The position numbers and the translations under genes are program-made. Source: Thermodesulfobacterium thermophilum DSM 1276 (GTDB taxonomy: Bacteria > Desulfobacterota > Thermodesulfobacteria > Thermodesulfobacteriales > Thermodesulfobacteriaceae). From it: a DNA stretch of 64,000 nt. The DNA is taken from contig NZ_ATXI01000001.1 of the NCBI RefSeq assembly GCF_000421605.1, positions 97,835 to 161,834 of the forward strand. The letters run 5' to 3'. Under the pieces are notes generated by a model. That model was not told the origin of the DNA and ran no database searches. It saw only the letters and a list, made by a program, of their open reading frames with translations. Positions 8,687-17,108 of the stretch are shown here, piece after piece (position 1 is the first letter of the stretch; each line of letters starts with the position of its first letter).

Positions 8687-9424
8687 TTAAAAAATTGAGC
8701 GTTGTCTTTGGATCTCAAAAAGAGCTATAGCAGCAGCTACCGAAACATTAAGACTTTCTACCTTTCCTTTCATCGGAATTTTGGCTAAAAAGTCGCACTG
8801 AGTTAAAATTCCAGGTCTAATCCCTTTTCCTTCGTTTCCTACGATTAAAACCAAGGGAATTTTAAGGTCCAGCTGATATATAGACTTTTCGGCTTTATGG
8901 GTAAGTCCTAATACCCATAAACCTTTCTCTTTAAAAAATTGAAGAGCATGTTTTAGGTTGGTAACCTTAGCTATAGGGAGGTTAAACACAGCCCCTGCAG
9001 AAACTTTAGCTACTGTTTCAGTAACTTCACAGGCTCTAACCTTAGGAATTACCACTCCATGAACCCCTGAGGCATCAGCACTACGGATGATAGCCCCTAC
9101 GTTATGAGGATCTTCTACCTCGTCCAACATAACCACCAAAGGCACTTCACTTCTCTTTTCCCAGTTGGCTACTATATCCTCTAAATCGGCATAATTAAAA
9201 GTTAAAAGATAGGCCACCACCCCTTGGGTGTTTAGATGTGCTGGTATTTTGGGAGGTAATTTTTCTGAGATTTTAACGGGAATCCCAAGTTTTTTAGCCT
9301 TTTCTAAAATTTGATGTTTTTTTCCTGAGAGACGGTTTTTATCAAACCATATCTTTTCGATAGACTTAGGGTTGTTTTTAAGAGCCTCTAAGACAGGGTT
9401 TATTCCATAAATAAAAGAGGTCAT
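8687..9424 (-). CDS. rlmB: 23S rRNA 2'-O-methyltransferase RlmB/TrmH family
   Basis: This is a 245-residue SPOUT methyltransferase. An N-terminal substrate-binding domain (YGINPVLEALKNNPKSIEKIW, about residues 6-76) precedes the knotted SpoU domain with all three motifs: DEVEDPHNVGAIIRSADASG, LVLIVGNEGKGIRP and ESLNVSVAAAIALFE. The two-domain architecture fits RlmB (Gm2251 of 23S rRNA) or a close TrmH-group-3 relative; the exact target nucleotide cannot be read from sequence. Its ATG overlaps the gmk stop by 4 nt. It ends convergently 31 bp from the HsdR_N-like gene. Confidence 0.9.
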   Translation of the reverse strand: MTSFIYGINPVLEALKNNPKSIEKIWFDKNRLSGKKHQILEKAKKLGIPVKISEKLPPKIPAHLNTQGVVAYLLTFNYADLEDIVANWEKRSEVPLVVMLDEVEDPHNVGAIIRSADASGVHGVVIPKVRACEVTETVAKVSAGAVFNLPIAKVTNLKHALQFFKEKGLWVLGLTHKAEKSIYQLDLKIPLVLIVGNEGKGIRPGILTQCDFLAKIPMKGKVESLNVSVAAAIALFEIQRQRSIF

Positions 9425-10041
9425 AGATTAAGGTTAAAGTTAGATAAAAAATATTTCCACTGAGGATTTCTATAAGGTCTACTTAACTCTGCTTTAACTA
9501 TCGAAAAGAAAAGCTCTTTACTTTTTTCTAAGTTTTCGTTTACTATCACATAATCAAACCAAGAGGCAAACCTGAGTTCTTCTTTAGCCCTTTTTAAACG
9601 ATTTTGTACCTCAGCCTCGTTTTCTGTACCCCTTTGAATGATACGGGTTTTTAGGGACTGAAGGTCAGGAGGGGCTATAAAAATAAATATGGCATCTGAA
9701 CCAAAATATGACTTAAGTCTGGTGGCCCCTACCACCTCTATGTCTAACACTAAGTGTTTGTTCTGGGTAAAGGCCTTTTCTATCTCTGTCTTTGCCGTTC
9801 CATAAAAGGTCCCAAAAACCTCTACCCATTCTAAAAATTCATCTCTCTCTATCATCTCTAAAAAAACAGAACGACTTACAAAATAGTAATGTTTTCCATC
9901 TTCTTCCCCAGGACGTGGAGCTCTAGTAGTATGAGAAACAGAAAAATAAAATTCATCCTGAGGCAAATCCTTAAGTATCGTGCTTTTACCAGCCCCAGAA
10001 GGACCGGTAACCACTATGATTAGTCTTTTATTCCTCTTCAT
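9421..10041 (-). CDS. gmk: Guanylate kinase
   Basis: It phosphorylates GMP/dGMP to GDP. The 206 residues show the P-loop GPSGAGKST (about 13-21), the GMP-binding segment [21 protein letters not shown] and the lid stretch [20 protein letters not shown]. It is coupled with its neighbours: it overlaps remA by 14 nt upstream and rlmB by 4 nt downstream. remA-gmk adjacency is widespread in bacteria. Confidence 0.96.
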   Translation of the reverse strand: MKRNKRLIIVVTGPSGAGKSTILKDLPQDEFYFSVSHTTRAPRPGEEDGKHYYFVSRSVFLEMIERDEFLEWVEVFGTFYGTAKTEIEKAFTQNKHLVLDIEVVGATRLKSYFGSDAIFIFIAPPDLQSLKTRIIQRGTENEAEVQNRLKRAKEELRFASWFDYVIVNENLEKSKELFFSIVKAELSRPYRNPQWKYFLSNFNLNL

Positions 10042-10309
10042 CTTTCTCCAACCTTTCTAACCCATCAGACATCAGCCTTTGAGCTACAGTTTCTGCTTGT
10101 ATAGCAGAAAGGATGATATGATTGCTATCGGTGATGATGATAGAGCGAGTCTTACGTCCCTGAGTAGCATCGATAAGCCTTCTTGTTTCCTTAGCCTCTT
10201 CCTTTAACCTCTTCATAGGAGCAGAGTTTGGATTTACGATAGCAATGATTCTATCTGCAACCACATAGTTGCCAAAACCTATGTTTAAAAGTTTACAACT
10301 ACATCCCAT
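10028..10309 (-). CDS. RemA-like regulatory protein (DUF370)
   Basis: This 93-residue protein of the DUF370/RemA family has the signature [13 protein letters not shown] start ([29 protein letters not shown]) and the central [33 protein letters not shown]. In Bacillus, RemA is a DNA-binding activator of biofilm matrix genes; outside Firmicutes its role is undefined, though its location beside gmk is conserved. The N-terminus carries a short extension with two Cys (MGCSCK). No gene is found in the 77 bp upstream. Confidence 0.85.
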   Translation of the reverse strand: MGCSCKLLNIGFGNYVVADRIIAIVNPNSAPMKRLKEEAKETRRLIDATQGRKTRSIIITDSNHIILSAIQAETVAQRLMSDGLERLEKDEEE

Positions 10310-10386
10310 AAAGACCTCCGTAAAAAGATAATTTTGGTTTAAAAGAGATTAATCAAGTTTATCTTTAGTTATTGTAAAACATTTTT

Positions 10387-11124
10387 CTATTTTGTCAATT
10401 TTTCTTTAAAATCCTTTCTTTTACGAAATTTTTTTATGATTTTAATACTCTTGGTTTTAAAAAATAAAGCCGGTCCTAATAAGGTATATACTACGATTAG
10501 AACAAAGATAGAGTAAGAAGGATAGGCAGCGGAGATGGTAAGACCACCTACAAAAAGCAGTAAAAGATAAAAATTTTGAGATTTTTCTATTTTTATGTGC
10601 TTAAAGCTGGGATATTGGATAGGAGAAACTAACAGATAAGAGATAAGGCTTACAGCAGTTAGAGTAGCCCATTTAGGAAGCTCAAAATCAGGACGATAGG
10701 ATTGTATAAAAAGCACAGAAGAAGCCAAAATAGCCGCCCCTGCAGGTGAAGGGAGTCCTTCAAAATAGCCAAACCCAGAATGGGCTTTTACGTTATATCT
10801 CGCAAGTCTTAAAGCCACACAGATAGTATATAAAAAACAACTCACCCATCCCAGTTTACCAAATTCTATAAGCCAAAACTGGTATATAAGAATAGCAGGG
10901 GCTACTCCAAAAGAAATAAGGTCACTTAAAGAGTCATATTCAAGGCCAAACTTAGAAGTCTGCTTTAAATATCGAGCAATCCTCCCATCAAAGATATCAA
11001 AAACCATCGCTAAAAAAATAGCCCAGCCAGCTTTAGTAAAATCTCCGTGTATGGAACATATGATCGAATAAAAACCAAAAAAAAGGTTAAAGGTAGTAAA
11101 AATGTTAGGTATTAGGGCTAACAT
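10387..11124 (-). CDS. pssA: CDP-diacylglycerol-serine O-phosphatidyltransferase
   Basis: This integral membrane enzyme makes phosphatidylserine from CDP-diacylglycerol and serine. The 245-residue protein carries the CDP-alcohol phosphotransferase motif at about residues 43-68: DIFDGRIAR...GLEYDSLSD, containing the DG-x2-AR and D-x3-D metal/substrate residues. About six to eight membrane segments follow. It starts four bases downstream of psd, so PS synthesis and decarboxylation are co-expressed. The C-terminus is a basic tail (KSIKIIKKFRKRKDFKEK). Confidence 0.93.
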   Translation of the reverse strand: MLALIPNIFTTFNLFFGFYSIICSIHGDFTKAGWAIFLAMVFDIFDGRIARYLKQTSKFGLEYDSLSDLISFGVAPAILIYQFWLIEFGKLGWVSCFLYTICVALRLARYNVKAHSGFGYFEGLPSPAGAAILASSVLFIQSYRPDFELPKWATLTAVSLISYLLVSPIQYPSFKHIKIEKSQNFYLLLLFVGGLTISAAYPSYSIFVLIVVYTLLGPALFFKTKSIKIIKKFRKRKDFKEKLTK

Positions 11125-11128
11125 AGTT

Positions 11129-11770
11129 TTAATCCTTCTTTAATAACACCCGACCCAAAACAGTTTCTCCAGCAAAAACTTTATGTCCTTCTTTTACATA
11201 GATTTCAGAGTTTTCAACCGGGAAAAAAAGTTCTACCCTTGAGCTAAACTTTATGATACCAATAGGGTCTCCTGCGACCACATCATCTCCAGGAAGGACA
11301 AAAGCCCTTATCCTTCTTGCAACCATCCCCGCTATCTGTACCACCCAAAAAGGAGTACCATCCTCTCGTTCTATAAGATAAAGTTGTTTTTCGTTTTGTT
11401 GAAAAGCTTCTTCTTTAAAAACAGGAAGTTTTTCTCCTTTTACATATTGCATACGTAAGACTTTACCCGTGATAGGAGAGCGATTGATATGAACATCCCA
11501 TAGCCTCATAAAAATCCCTATTCTCCAAAGGGGGGTAGAAAACCAAGAGGGATTTTCTTCTATCCGACAAGTAACTACCTTTCCGTCTGCAGGAGAGATA
11601 ATGAGTTCTGGGTCTAAGACAGGTTCTCTTTTAGGGTTTCTGAAAAAAAAGGCATTAGCCAACCCTATTCCTAACCCTAAGAGCGCCGCCTTTCTTTTCT
11701 TAAATAAAAGACTGGTACCTGCAAACAGCAAGGGATAAAACACCCAAGGGAAGCCTTCTTTGTGCACCAT
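11129..11770 (-). CDS. psd: Phosphatidylserine decarboxylase proenzyme (short type)
   Basis: It converts phosphatidylserine to phosphatidylethanolamine. The 213 residues fit the short, archaeal-type Psd. Two membrane-proximal N-terminal segments (PWVFYPLLFAGTSLLF, ALLGLGIGLANAFFFRNP) are followed by ISPADGKVV, the conserved MRLWDVHINRSPITG and the self-cleavage region IGIIKFSSRVELFFP. In most homologues this site reads FGSR, with cleavage before Ser to make the pyruvoyl group. Here the preceding Gly is Ser (FSSR), while the pyruvoyl Ser is kept. pssA lies directly downstream. Confidence 0.92.
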   Translation of the reverse strand: MVHKEGFPWVFYPLLFAGTSLLFKKRKAALLGLGIGLANAFFFRNPKREPVLDPELIISPADGKVVTCRIEENPSWFSTPLWRIGIFMRLWDVHINRSPITGKVLRMQYVKGEKLPVFKEEAFQQNEKQLYLIEREDGTPFWVVQIAGMVARRIRAFVLPGDDVVAGDPIGIIKFSSRVELFFPVENSEIYVKEGHKVFAGETVLGRVLLKKD

Positions 11771-11774
11771 AAAA

Positions 11775-13637
11775 TTACTCCTTTTTATTTTTTATGGTAG
11801 GGAATAAACTTTCGTCTGTATGAGGTAAAAACAGGGCAGCTACATAGGTCTCCATATAACCTGGGTAGTTTGAAAGCTCTAAGTGGGTCATAGACTTAGC
11901 TATGTCTCTCATTTTAGCAAACTTTTCTTGAGAAAGAAGGGCTATTTTAGCTCCGAGTAAACTGGTGTTACCTAAAAAGAAAAACCGGTCTCTATCTAAA
12001 TCCGGTAAAAGGCCTATAGAAATAGCGTCTTCTACATCAAGATAGTTTCCAAAGGAACCTGCTAAATAAACCCTCTCTATGTCTTTTAAAGATAACCCTA
12101 CAGACTCAACCAAAACCTGGCATCCCGCAAAAATAGCGGCTTTGGCTCTGATAACATTATCTATGTCTGCTTCAGTAAAAACTATGTCTTCTCCTGTTTG
12201 GGTGTCTTGTTTAAAAACCACTACATACTCCCACCCTTCTTCCCCTCTTCTTATACGGGGATGAATCAGGTCTTTTTTAATTTTTCCAGATTTATCTATG
12301 ATCCCTACTCTAAAAAGAGAGGCCAACAAAGAAAGGATTCCCGAGCCACAGAGACCTATAGGTTTTGTTTTACCGATAGTAACCACCATGGGTTCATAAG
12401 TATAAGGGTCTATGTTTACCATTTCTATAGCACCAAGGGTGGCTCTCATCCCGTGTTTTATACCGCCTCCTTCAAAAGCTGGACCGGCAGAACAGGCAGC
12501 ACAAACCAAAAAATCCTGATTCCCTAATACTATTTCTCCGTTAGTTCCAAGGTCTATAAAAAGGGTCAAAGGGCTTTCTTCATACATCTTAGAAGCTACC
12601 ACACCCCCTACTACGTCTCCTCCAACATAACTTGCTTTACAAGGAATAATCTGGATAAGTGCGTTTAACTCTGTAAAACCTAAATCTTTAGCCCAGAAAA
12701 CAGGAAATTCAGTAGCTACTGGAACATAGGGATATTCTCTTAAATATCTTGGCTCAAGTTCAAGAAAAAGATGGGTCATCACGGTGTTAGCCGCTAAAGA
12801 AATAAGTTTCACCTCTTCTAACCGCCCTTTTGATCCCAAGGCTTCTTTTATCAAAAGGATTAATCTTTCTTTTAAAACCTCAGATAATATCTTTAATCCT
12901 CCATCTCTTCTGCAAAACTCTATCCTGCTAATAACATCATCACCGTATTTGATTTGAGGGTTGTAACCTGAACTAAAACCCAAAACTTCTCCTTTTCTTA
13001 GGTCAACCACCTCTACCTGTAAGGTGGTCGTGCCAACGTCTATGGCTACCCCTAAAAAGGGATCTAAAGGCTCTGCGGTAAGGTCTAACAAGAATGTTTT
13101 AGGATTATCTAAAGCCTGATAAACATAAGCTATGGTTTCGAAATTTTTTTGACGAAGAACATGGGGAATTTTTCTTAAAACTTCTAAAGGAACCTCTGGT
13201 TCCGAGATACCCTGTTTATAAAGCTCCTCTTTTAGTCTGTTAAAATCTGCGGTGTTTTCCTCCAAGGTCGGAGGGGTTAGTTTCAAAAATACTTCTTTAA
13301 TCGGAGGGGAATCAGAATCAACCTGAGCGAGTTCTAAAAACTTAGCTCTTTTTTTAACAGGGCGATATAACGTTTTCTGGTCTAAGAAAGTAGTTAAAGG
13401 GACTTCTACCACCACGTCTGTTAGAGGGTAACTACCACAAGCCTTATAATACTGACCTTCTAAAATCTCTCCTTTCAGTTCTCCTGAAACCAACCTCACT
13501 TTACACCGATTACAGCTTCCAGTTCCACCACAAGAGGCGTTGATATGAATACCTGCTTTTATTGCTACATCAAAAAGGGTCTCCTCTTCAAGAGCCTCAT
13601 ACTCTTCGTTAAACGGTAGAAACTTAACCTTAGGCAT
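11775..13637 (-). CDS. ASKHA-domain [2Fe-2S] protein (DUF4445; reductive activator of corrinoid proteins, RACo/RamA-like)
   Basis: A plant-type [2Fe-2S] ferredoxin domain occupies residues 1-85 (Cys36, Cys42, Cys45 and Cys67: SCGGTGSCNRCKV...YYKACG). A linker follows, then a large ASKHA actin-like ATPase domain (about 200-600) with GVAIDVGTTTLQVEVVDL, LFIDLGTNGEIVLG and VYLAGSFGNYLDV. Known relatives (RACo, RamA) use ATP and the Fe-S centre to re-reduce inactive Co(II) corrinoid proteins of Wood-Ljungdahl or methyltransferase systems. The target here is unknown, because no corrinoid protein or methyltransferase gene is in the window. The gene ends 4 nt before psd, an unexpected pairing with lipid synthesis. 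Confidence 0.88.
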   Translation of the reverse strand: MPKVKFLPFNEEYEALEEETLFDVAIKAGIHINASCGGTGSCNRCKVRLVSGELKGEILEGQYYKACGSYPLTDVVVEVPLTTFLDQKTLYRPVKKRAKFLELAQVDSDSPPIKEVFLKLTPPTLEENTADFNRLKEELYKQGISEPEVPLEVLRKIPHVLRQKNFETIAYVYQALDNPKTFLLDLTAEPLDPFLGVAIDVGTTTLQVEVVDLRKGEVLGFSSGYNPQIKYGDDVISRIEFCRRDGGLKILSEVLKERLILLIKEALGSKGRLEEVKLISLAANTVMTHLFLELEPRYLREYPYVPVATEFPVFWAKDLGFTELNALIQIIPCKASYVGGDVVGGVVASKMYEESPLTLFIDLGTNGEIVLGNQDFLVCAACSAGPAFEGGGIKHGMRATLGAIEMVNIDPYTYEPMVVTIGKTKPIGLCGSGILSLLASLFRVGIIDKSGKIKKDLIHPRIRRGEEGWEYVVVFKQDTQTGEDIVFTEADIDNVIRAKAAIFAGCQVLVESVGLSLKDIERVYLAGSFGNYLDVEDAISIGLLPDLDRDRFFFLGNTSLLGAKIALLSQEKFAKMRDIAKSMTHLELSNYPGYMETYVAALFLPHTDESLFPTIKNKKE

Positions 13638-13675
13638 TTTTTCTAATCCCTTAAAATCCTTAAAGCTAAACCTGT

Positions 13676-13703
13676 ATTATACCAAACTTAAAAAATTGTT
13701 AAA
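13676..13703 (-). promoter_or_regulatory. Candidate promoter of the DUF4445-psd-pssA operon
   Basis: A perfect TATAAT (13676-13681, minus strand) lies about 39 nt upstream of the ATG. The -35 is weak (TTTAAC, 16-bp spacer). AAGGGA serves as ribosome site. The rest of the 222-bp divergent gap (13638-13859) shows only the promoter for the opposite gene. Confidence 0.4.
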
Positions 13704-13772
13704 CTCCTTAGCCAAAGGTATCACTAAGTTATGTGTTGATAAATTTGTACTCAACTTTAATCGATTGAACCG

Positions 13773-13800
13773 TTGAATTTTAAACGTTGTCTTTTATAGT
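13773..13800 (+). promoter_or_regulatory. Candidate promoter of the MscS-type channel gene
   Basis: TTGAAT (13773-13778), a 16-bp spacer and TATAGT (13795-13800) precede a gene starting at 13860. A second TATAAT starts at 13800. The ribosome site is a weak GGGGGA before the ATG. Confidence 0.4.
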
Positions 13801-13859
13801 ATAATTTTATACAATTTATACAATAGACAAAACCTAACATAAAATTTGGGGGATAGCTT

Positions 13860-14888
13860 ATGTGGGACCTTCTTCCTATCTATCTAAAAACCTTTATTTT
13901 TATAGCCTTAGTGATAGCTGCTTCTTTTACCATAAAATGGGGGATTAAAAAAAAGTTTAGCTTTCTTGAGAATTTGGTTGGAATAAAACTAAAGGAAAAA
14001 ACGGTAAACCTTATTTCTTGGGCCTTTTTTCTCTGGGTTTTCACCTTGGGTCTCTATTTGGTAAACGAACTTCATAACCCTTTACCGACACTAAACCCGC
14101 TTATCAATAAATTACTGATCATCTTTTTTGTATTTTCCTTAGTTTGGTTTATTTCTCAACTTATAATAACTCTTATTACTCAATACTTAACCCAAAGATT
14201 TGAGGTCATACCCAGTGTTTCTATCATCGAATTGTTAGTAAAAATAATTATCTTTTTTATCGGGTTTATTTTGGTTTTAGACATTTTAAAAATAAACATA
14301 ACTCCTTTTATCACTTCCTTAGGTATAGGAGGCCTTGCGGTGGGTTTAGCTTTACAACCCACCCTTGAAAATCTATTTTCTGGACTTCAGATCTTGATGG
14401 CCAAACAAATCAAACCTGGAGATTACATCATGTTAGATAACAATTTAGAAGGCTTTGTGGAAGATATTTCCTGGAGAAACACCATCATACGTCAACTCTC
14501 AAACAACCTTATCATCGTTCCTAACTCTAAGATATCTTCTTCAGTGATCGTTAACTACAGTCTTCCTGAACCCGAACTAAGCATTTTAGTTGGAGTAGGG
14601 GTAAGCTATGATAGTGATTTAAACAAGGTAGAAAGGGTGACGATAGAAGTTGCTAAAGAAGTACTTAACACAGTTAATGGGGGTGTCTCAGAGTTTGAAC
14701 CTTTTATCCGCTATCATACCTTTGGGGATTTTAGTATCAACTTTAACGTAATCTTAAGGGTAAAGACTTATGTAGATCGATATCTGGTGGCTCATGAGTT
14801 CATAAAAAAACTACATCAAAGATACAAAGAAGAAGGAATAACAATACCCTTCCCTATAAGGACAATCTATCTTCAAAAAACCTCTTGA
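13860..14888 (+). CDS. Small-conductance mechanosensitive channel (MscS family)
   Basis: This 342-residue inner-membrane channel would release solutes on hypo-osmotic shock. It has four N-terminal membrane segments (about residues 7-150). The pore-lining helix is ITPFITSLGIGGLAVGLALQPTLENLFSG (about 147-175, Gly/Ala-rich as in MscS TM3). The beta domain follows, with KPGDYIMLD and the conserved RQLSNNLIIVPNSKISSSVIVNYS, then the alpha/beta C-terminal domain. It is one helix longer at the N-terminus than E. coli MscS (286 aa). It is monocistronic or grouped with the rhodanese gene 60 nt downstream. Confidence 0.92.
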   Translation: MWDLLPIYLKTFIFIALVIAASFTIKWGIKKKFSFLENLVGIKLKEKTVNLISWAFFLWVFTLGLYLVNELHNPLPTLNPLINKLLIIFFVFSLVWFISQLIITLITQYLTQRFEVIPSVSIIELLVKIIIFFIGFILVLDILKINITPFITSLGIGGLAVGLALQPTLENLFSGLQILMAKQIKPGDYIMLDNNLEGFVEDISWRNTIIRQLSNNLIIVPNSKISSSVIVNYSLPEPELSILVGVGVSYDSDLNKVERVTIEVAKEVLNTVNGGVSEFEPFIRYHTFGDFSINFNVILRVKTYVDRYLVAHEFIKKLHQRYKEEGITIPFPIRTIYLQKTS

Positions 14889-14948
14889 TTTTTTAGAAAG
14901 TGGATTAATATTATCTAAAATAAAATCCTAAAAACAGGAGGTGTGGCT

Positions 14949-15444
14949 ATGAAAGCAGGTAAGTTTCTTTTAAGTTGGTTTTTCAGTTTTTTTGGTATTC
15001 ACCTTTTTAGCAGTAAACACAGGTTTTACTGCTACTCCTTTAAGTAAAGAAAGGGTAAAAGAGGCTAAGACAGTTTGTGGTGTACAAGAGGTAGATGTAG
15101 AAGGTGCTAAGAAACTCATAGCTGAAGGAGCTGTTATACTTGATGTAAGGGAATATACAGAATATAAAGCCGGACATATTCCTGGGGCTATTTGGGCACC
15201 AAGAGGGCTTTTAGACTTTAAAGCCTACGAGTGGCTTCCAGACAAAGAAAAAACCTATTTAGTTTATTGTAAAACTGGAGGAAGAGGGGTAGTAGCTACC
15301 TGTGACCTTAAAAAATTGGGTTACAAAAAGGTTTATAATCTAAAAGGTGGTATCGTTGCCTGGAAAGAAGCTAAGCAACCTATAGAAACTGGAGAGCCTG
15401 AAGGTCCAGGTAAAGGGATGAAAAAAGCAACCTATATACACTAA
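14949..15444 (+). CDS. Secreted single-domain rhodanese with a frameshift in its signal peptide
   Basis: The mature part is one rhodanese domain (LIAEGAVILDVREYTEYKAGHIPGA...) with the active-site loop CKTGGR (YLVYCKTGG) and NLKGGIVAWK, so it is a likely periplasmic sulfurtransferase. A good ribosome site (AGGAGG) precedes ATG 14949, whose frame reads MKAGKFLLSWFFSFF and then stops at about 15047. The rhodanese frame is one base off and opens without a ribosome site at TTG 14992. Dropping one T from the T7 run at about 14987-14993 joins them into a perfect signal peptide, MKAGKFLLSWFFSF...NTGFTA. So either the sequence has a homopolymer error, or the gene is phase-variable or read by slippage. 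Coordinates span the joined gene. Confidence 0.75.
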
Positions 15445-15460
15445 AACTAAAATCTTTTAG

Positions 15461-15494
15461 CAGAAGGGGGATATCCCCCTTCTGAACAATTTTT
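15461..15494 (+). terminator. Rho-independent terminator after the rhodanese gene
   Basis: A perfect 12-bp stem (CAGAAGGGGGAT / ATCCCCCTTCTG, 15461-15484) is followed by AACAATTTTT. It lies between two convergent genes and is close to symmetric, so it may act in both directions. Confidence 0.85.
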
Positions 15495-15497
15495 CAA

Positions 15498-15959
15498 CTA
15501 TAGATTTTTCAGCACCTTTTCTTCAAGATAAGCAAAAAGTTTTCCAGGTAGATAAAGACCACAGCCTAAAATCCATTTCTCATCTTTAAGAACAACGTAA
15601 CCTGGTTCTAAGTCCAGGTTTATTTCTACCTTTTTATGTTTTTTCAACTCTTCTATAAGTTGAAAATTAAGGATTATTACGTTTTTGGTAGCAAAATTTC
15701 CAAACCTTTGCAAAAAAGCAGAGGTAGGCTTAAGATAAGAAGAAACTTTTCTTAAAAAGAGAAGACCTACAGTTTGGACCTCAAGAGAGGTTAAGCTTTC
15801 TAAATAAGGAGTTTTAGGAAAAAGCCAAAAGTTTGAAACACCCTTTAATACTTCGTAGTCTTTAAAGAGAGAAGGAGAAAAACCGAACCTATCTTCTAAA
15901 TAGTCAAAAATTTCTTTTTTCTCTTCTTCATTAACTTTTTTAGGGAATTTTCTTTGCAT
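15498..15959 (-). CDS. PUA-like RNA-binding protein (RsmF C-terminal-domain type), unrecognised role
   Basis: This 153-residue soluble protein has an ATG at 15959 with GAGG upstream. The C-terminal 60 residues (NLDLEPGYVVLKDEKWILGCGLYLPGKLFAYLEE, written here in part: GYVVLKDEKWILGCGLYLPG) resemble the PUA-like RNA-binding domain at the C-terminus of RsmF/NOP2-type rRNA m5C methyltransferases. The N-terminal half (EKKEIFDYLEDRFGFSPSLF) matches the pre-PUA part of such proteins. No methyltransferase domain is attached or adjacent, so it is a stand-alone RNA-binding version or a remnant. Confidence in the family is moderate and function is not known. Confidence 0.6.
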   Translation of the reverse strand: MQRKFPKKVNEEEKKEIFDYLEDRFGFSPSLFKDYEVLKGVSNFWLFPKTPYLESLTSLEVQTVGLLFLRKVSSYLKPTSAFLQRFGNFATKNVIILNFQLIEELKKHKKVEINLDLEPGYVVLKDEKWILGCGLYLPGKLFAYLEEKVLKNL

Positions 15960-15987
15960 ATTATTTTTTCCTCATCGTTAAAGAATC

Positions 15988-16015
15988 TTGTTTTTAAAAA
16001 AATATAATATAAAAT
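15988..16015 (+). promoter_or_regulatory. Candidate promoter of the purM-glyQS-selB operon
   Basis: TTGTTT (15988-15993), a 16-bp spacer and TAAAAT (16010-16015) precede the purM ATG at 16053 by 37 nt. The region is very AT-rich, so alternatives exist (TATAAT at 16003). Confidence 0.35.
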
Positions 16016-16052
16016 TTTGAAATCATCAAACATATTGACCAAGGGGATTTCT

Positions 16053-17096
16053 ATGAACGCTGCAGAAAAGTATAGAGCTGCAGGGGTTGACCTGGAAAAA
16101 GCCAATCTTTTGGTAGAAATCGTTAAAAAATATTCTTCAAGTCTTCCTCAAAAAGGGGTTCTCTCGGGGATTGGAGGCTATTCTGGACTCTTTTCTTTAG
16201 ACTTAAATAGCTATAAAAACCCTGTTTTAGTGTCTTCTACAGATGGGGTTGGTACTAAAATCAAGCTTGCTATCAAGGCAGGAATCCATAAAGGAATTGG
16301 GATCGACTTAGTGGCTATGTGTGTAAATGATATCATTACCTGTGGAGCCAAGCCACTTTTCTTTTTGGATTATTTAGCTTTTGGGAAGTTTGAAGAAAAA
16401 ATTTTTGAAGAATTGATCGCAGGGATAGTAGAGGGATGCAAAATCTCTCAATGTGCCCTTTTAGGTGGAGAAACAGCAGAAATGCCAGGAATGTATGCCC
16501 CTGGAGATTATGATTGTGCGGGTTTTGTGGTAGGAATAGTAGAAAGAGAAAAAATTATAGACGGTTCAACCATCTCAATAGGAGATGTCTTGATAGGAAT
16601 ACCTTCAAGCGGGCTTCATAGCAATGGATTTTCTTTAGTAAGAAAAATTTTGGAAGAAAAACAAATAAGTTTAGATTATATTCCTGAAGAGTTAGGAAGA
16701 CCTATAGGGGAGGTAGTTCTTACCCCCACCAAAATTTATGTACCAATTATGTTAACCCTTACCAATAAAGGATATAACATCAAAGGTTGTGCTCACATCA
16801 CAGGAGGTGGTTTTATAGACAATCTTCCAAGGATTTTACCAAAAAACTGTAAGGTAATAATAGAAAAAAATACCTGGGAAACACCAGCGATTTTTCAGCT
16901 TCTTCAGAAATGGGGAGAGATCTCTGAAAAGGAGATGTATCAGGTGTTTAACTGCGGAATAGGGCTTGTTTTGATAGTAAGTAGAGAAGAAGTAGAGGAA
17001 ATAACAAGTCTTATTTCTGCTTTAGGGGAAGGTTATCGTGTAATAGGTTATGTTGACAAAAGAGAGCAAGATGAACCACAAGTTATCTTGGTTTAG
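16053..17096 (+). CDS. purM: Phosphoribosylformylglycinamidine cyclo-ligase (AIR synthetase)
   Basis: It carries out the fifth step of de novo purine synthesis, FGAM to AIR with ATP. The start is ATG 16053 (MNAAEKYRAAGVD) with AAGGGG 6-8 nt upstream, rather than a TTG 36 nt earlier. The resulting 347 residues are the usual PurM length. Family motifs are clear: the early GIGGYSGLF, VSSTDGVGTKIKLA (about residues 61-74), MCVNDIITCGAKPLFFLDY, LLGGETAEMPGMY and the C-terminal HITGGGFIDNLPRILP. It leads a run of plus-strand genes, with glyQ starting 12 nt later. purQ is also in this window (48.7 kb) but apart from it. Confidence 0.96.
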   Translation: MNAAEKYRAAGVDLEKANLLVEIVKKYSSSLPQKGVLSGIGGYSGLFSLDLNSYKNPVLVSSTDGVGTKIKLAIKAGIHKGIGIDLVAMCVNDIITCGAKPLFFLDYLAFGKFEEKIFEELIAGIVEGCKISQCALLGGETAEMPGMYAPGDYDCAGFVVGIVEREKIIDGSTISIGDVLIGIPSSGLHSNGFSLVRKILEEKQISLDYIPEELGRPIGEVVLTPTKIYVPIMLTLTNKGYNIKGCAHITGGGFIDNLPRILPKNCKVIIEKNTWETPAIFQLLQKWGEISEKEMYQVFNCGIGLVLIVSREEVEEITSLISALGEGYRVIGYVDKREQDEPQVILV

Positions 17097-17108
17097 AGGG
17101 GTTGAGGC

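Noticed and set aside
8665..8690. AAGCC-G-GGCTT near the rlmB end as a terminator
   Set aside because: The stem is only 4-5 bp and the T-run is weak; not enough to call.
14992..15444. Rhodanese starting at TTG 14992
   Set aside because: No ribosome site precedes it and the signal peptide would be cut short; the signals belong to ATG 14949 in the other frame.
16017..16052. A TTG-started N-terminal extension of purM
   Set aside because: ATG 16053 has a proper AAGGGG site and gives the family-typical length and N-terminus.
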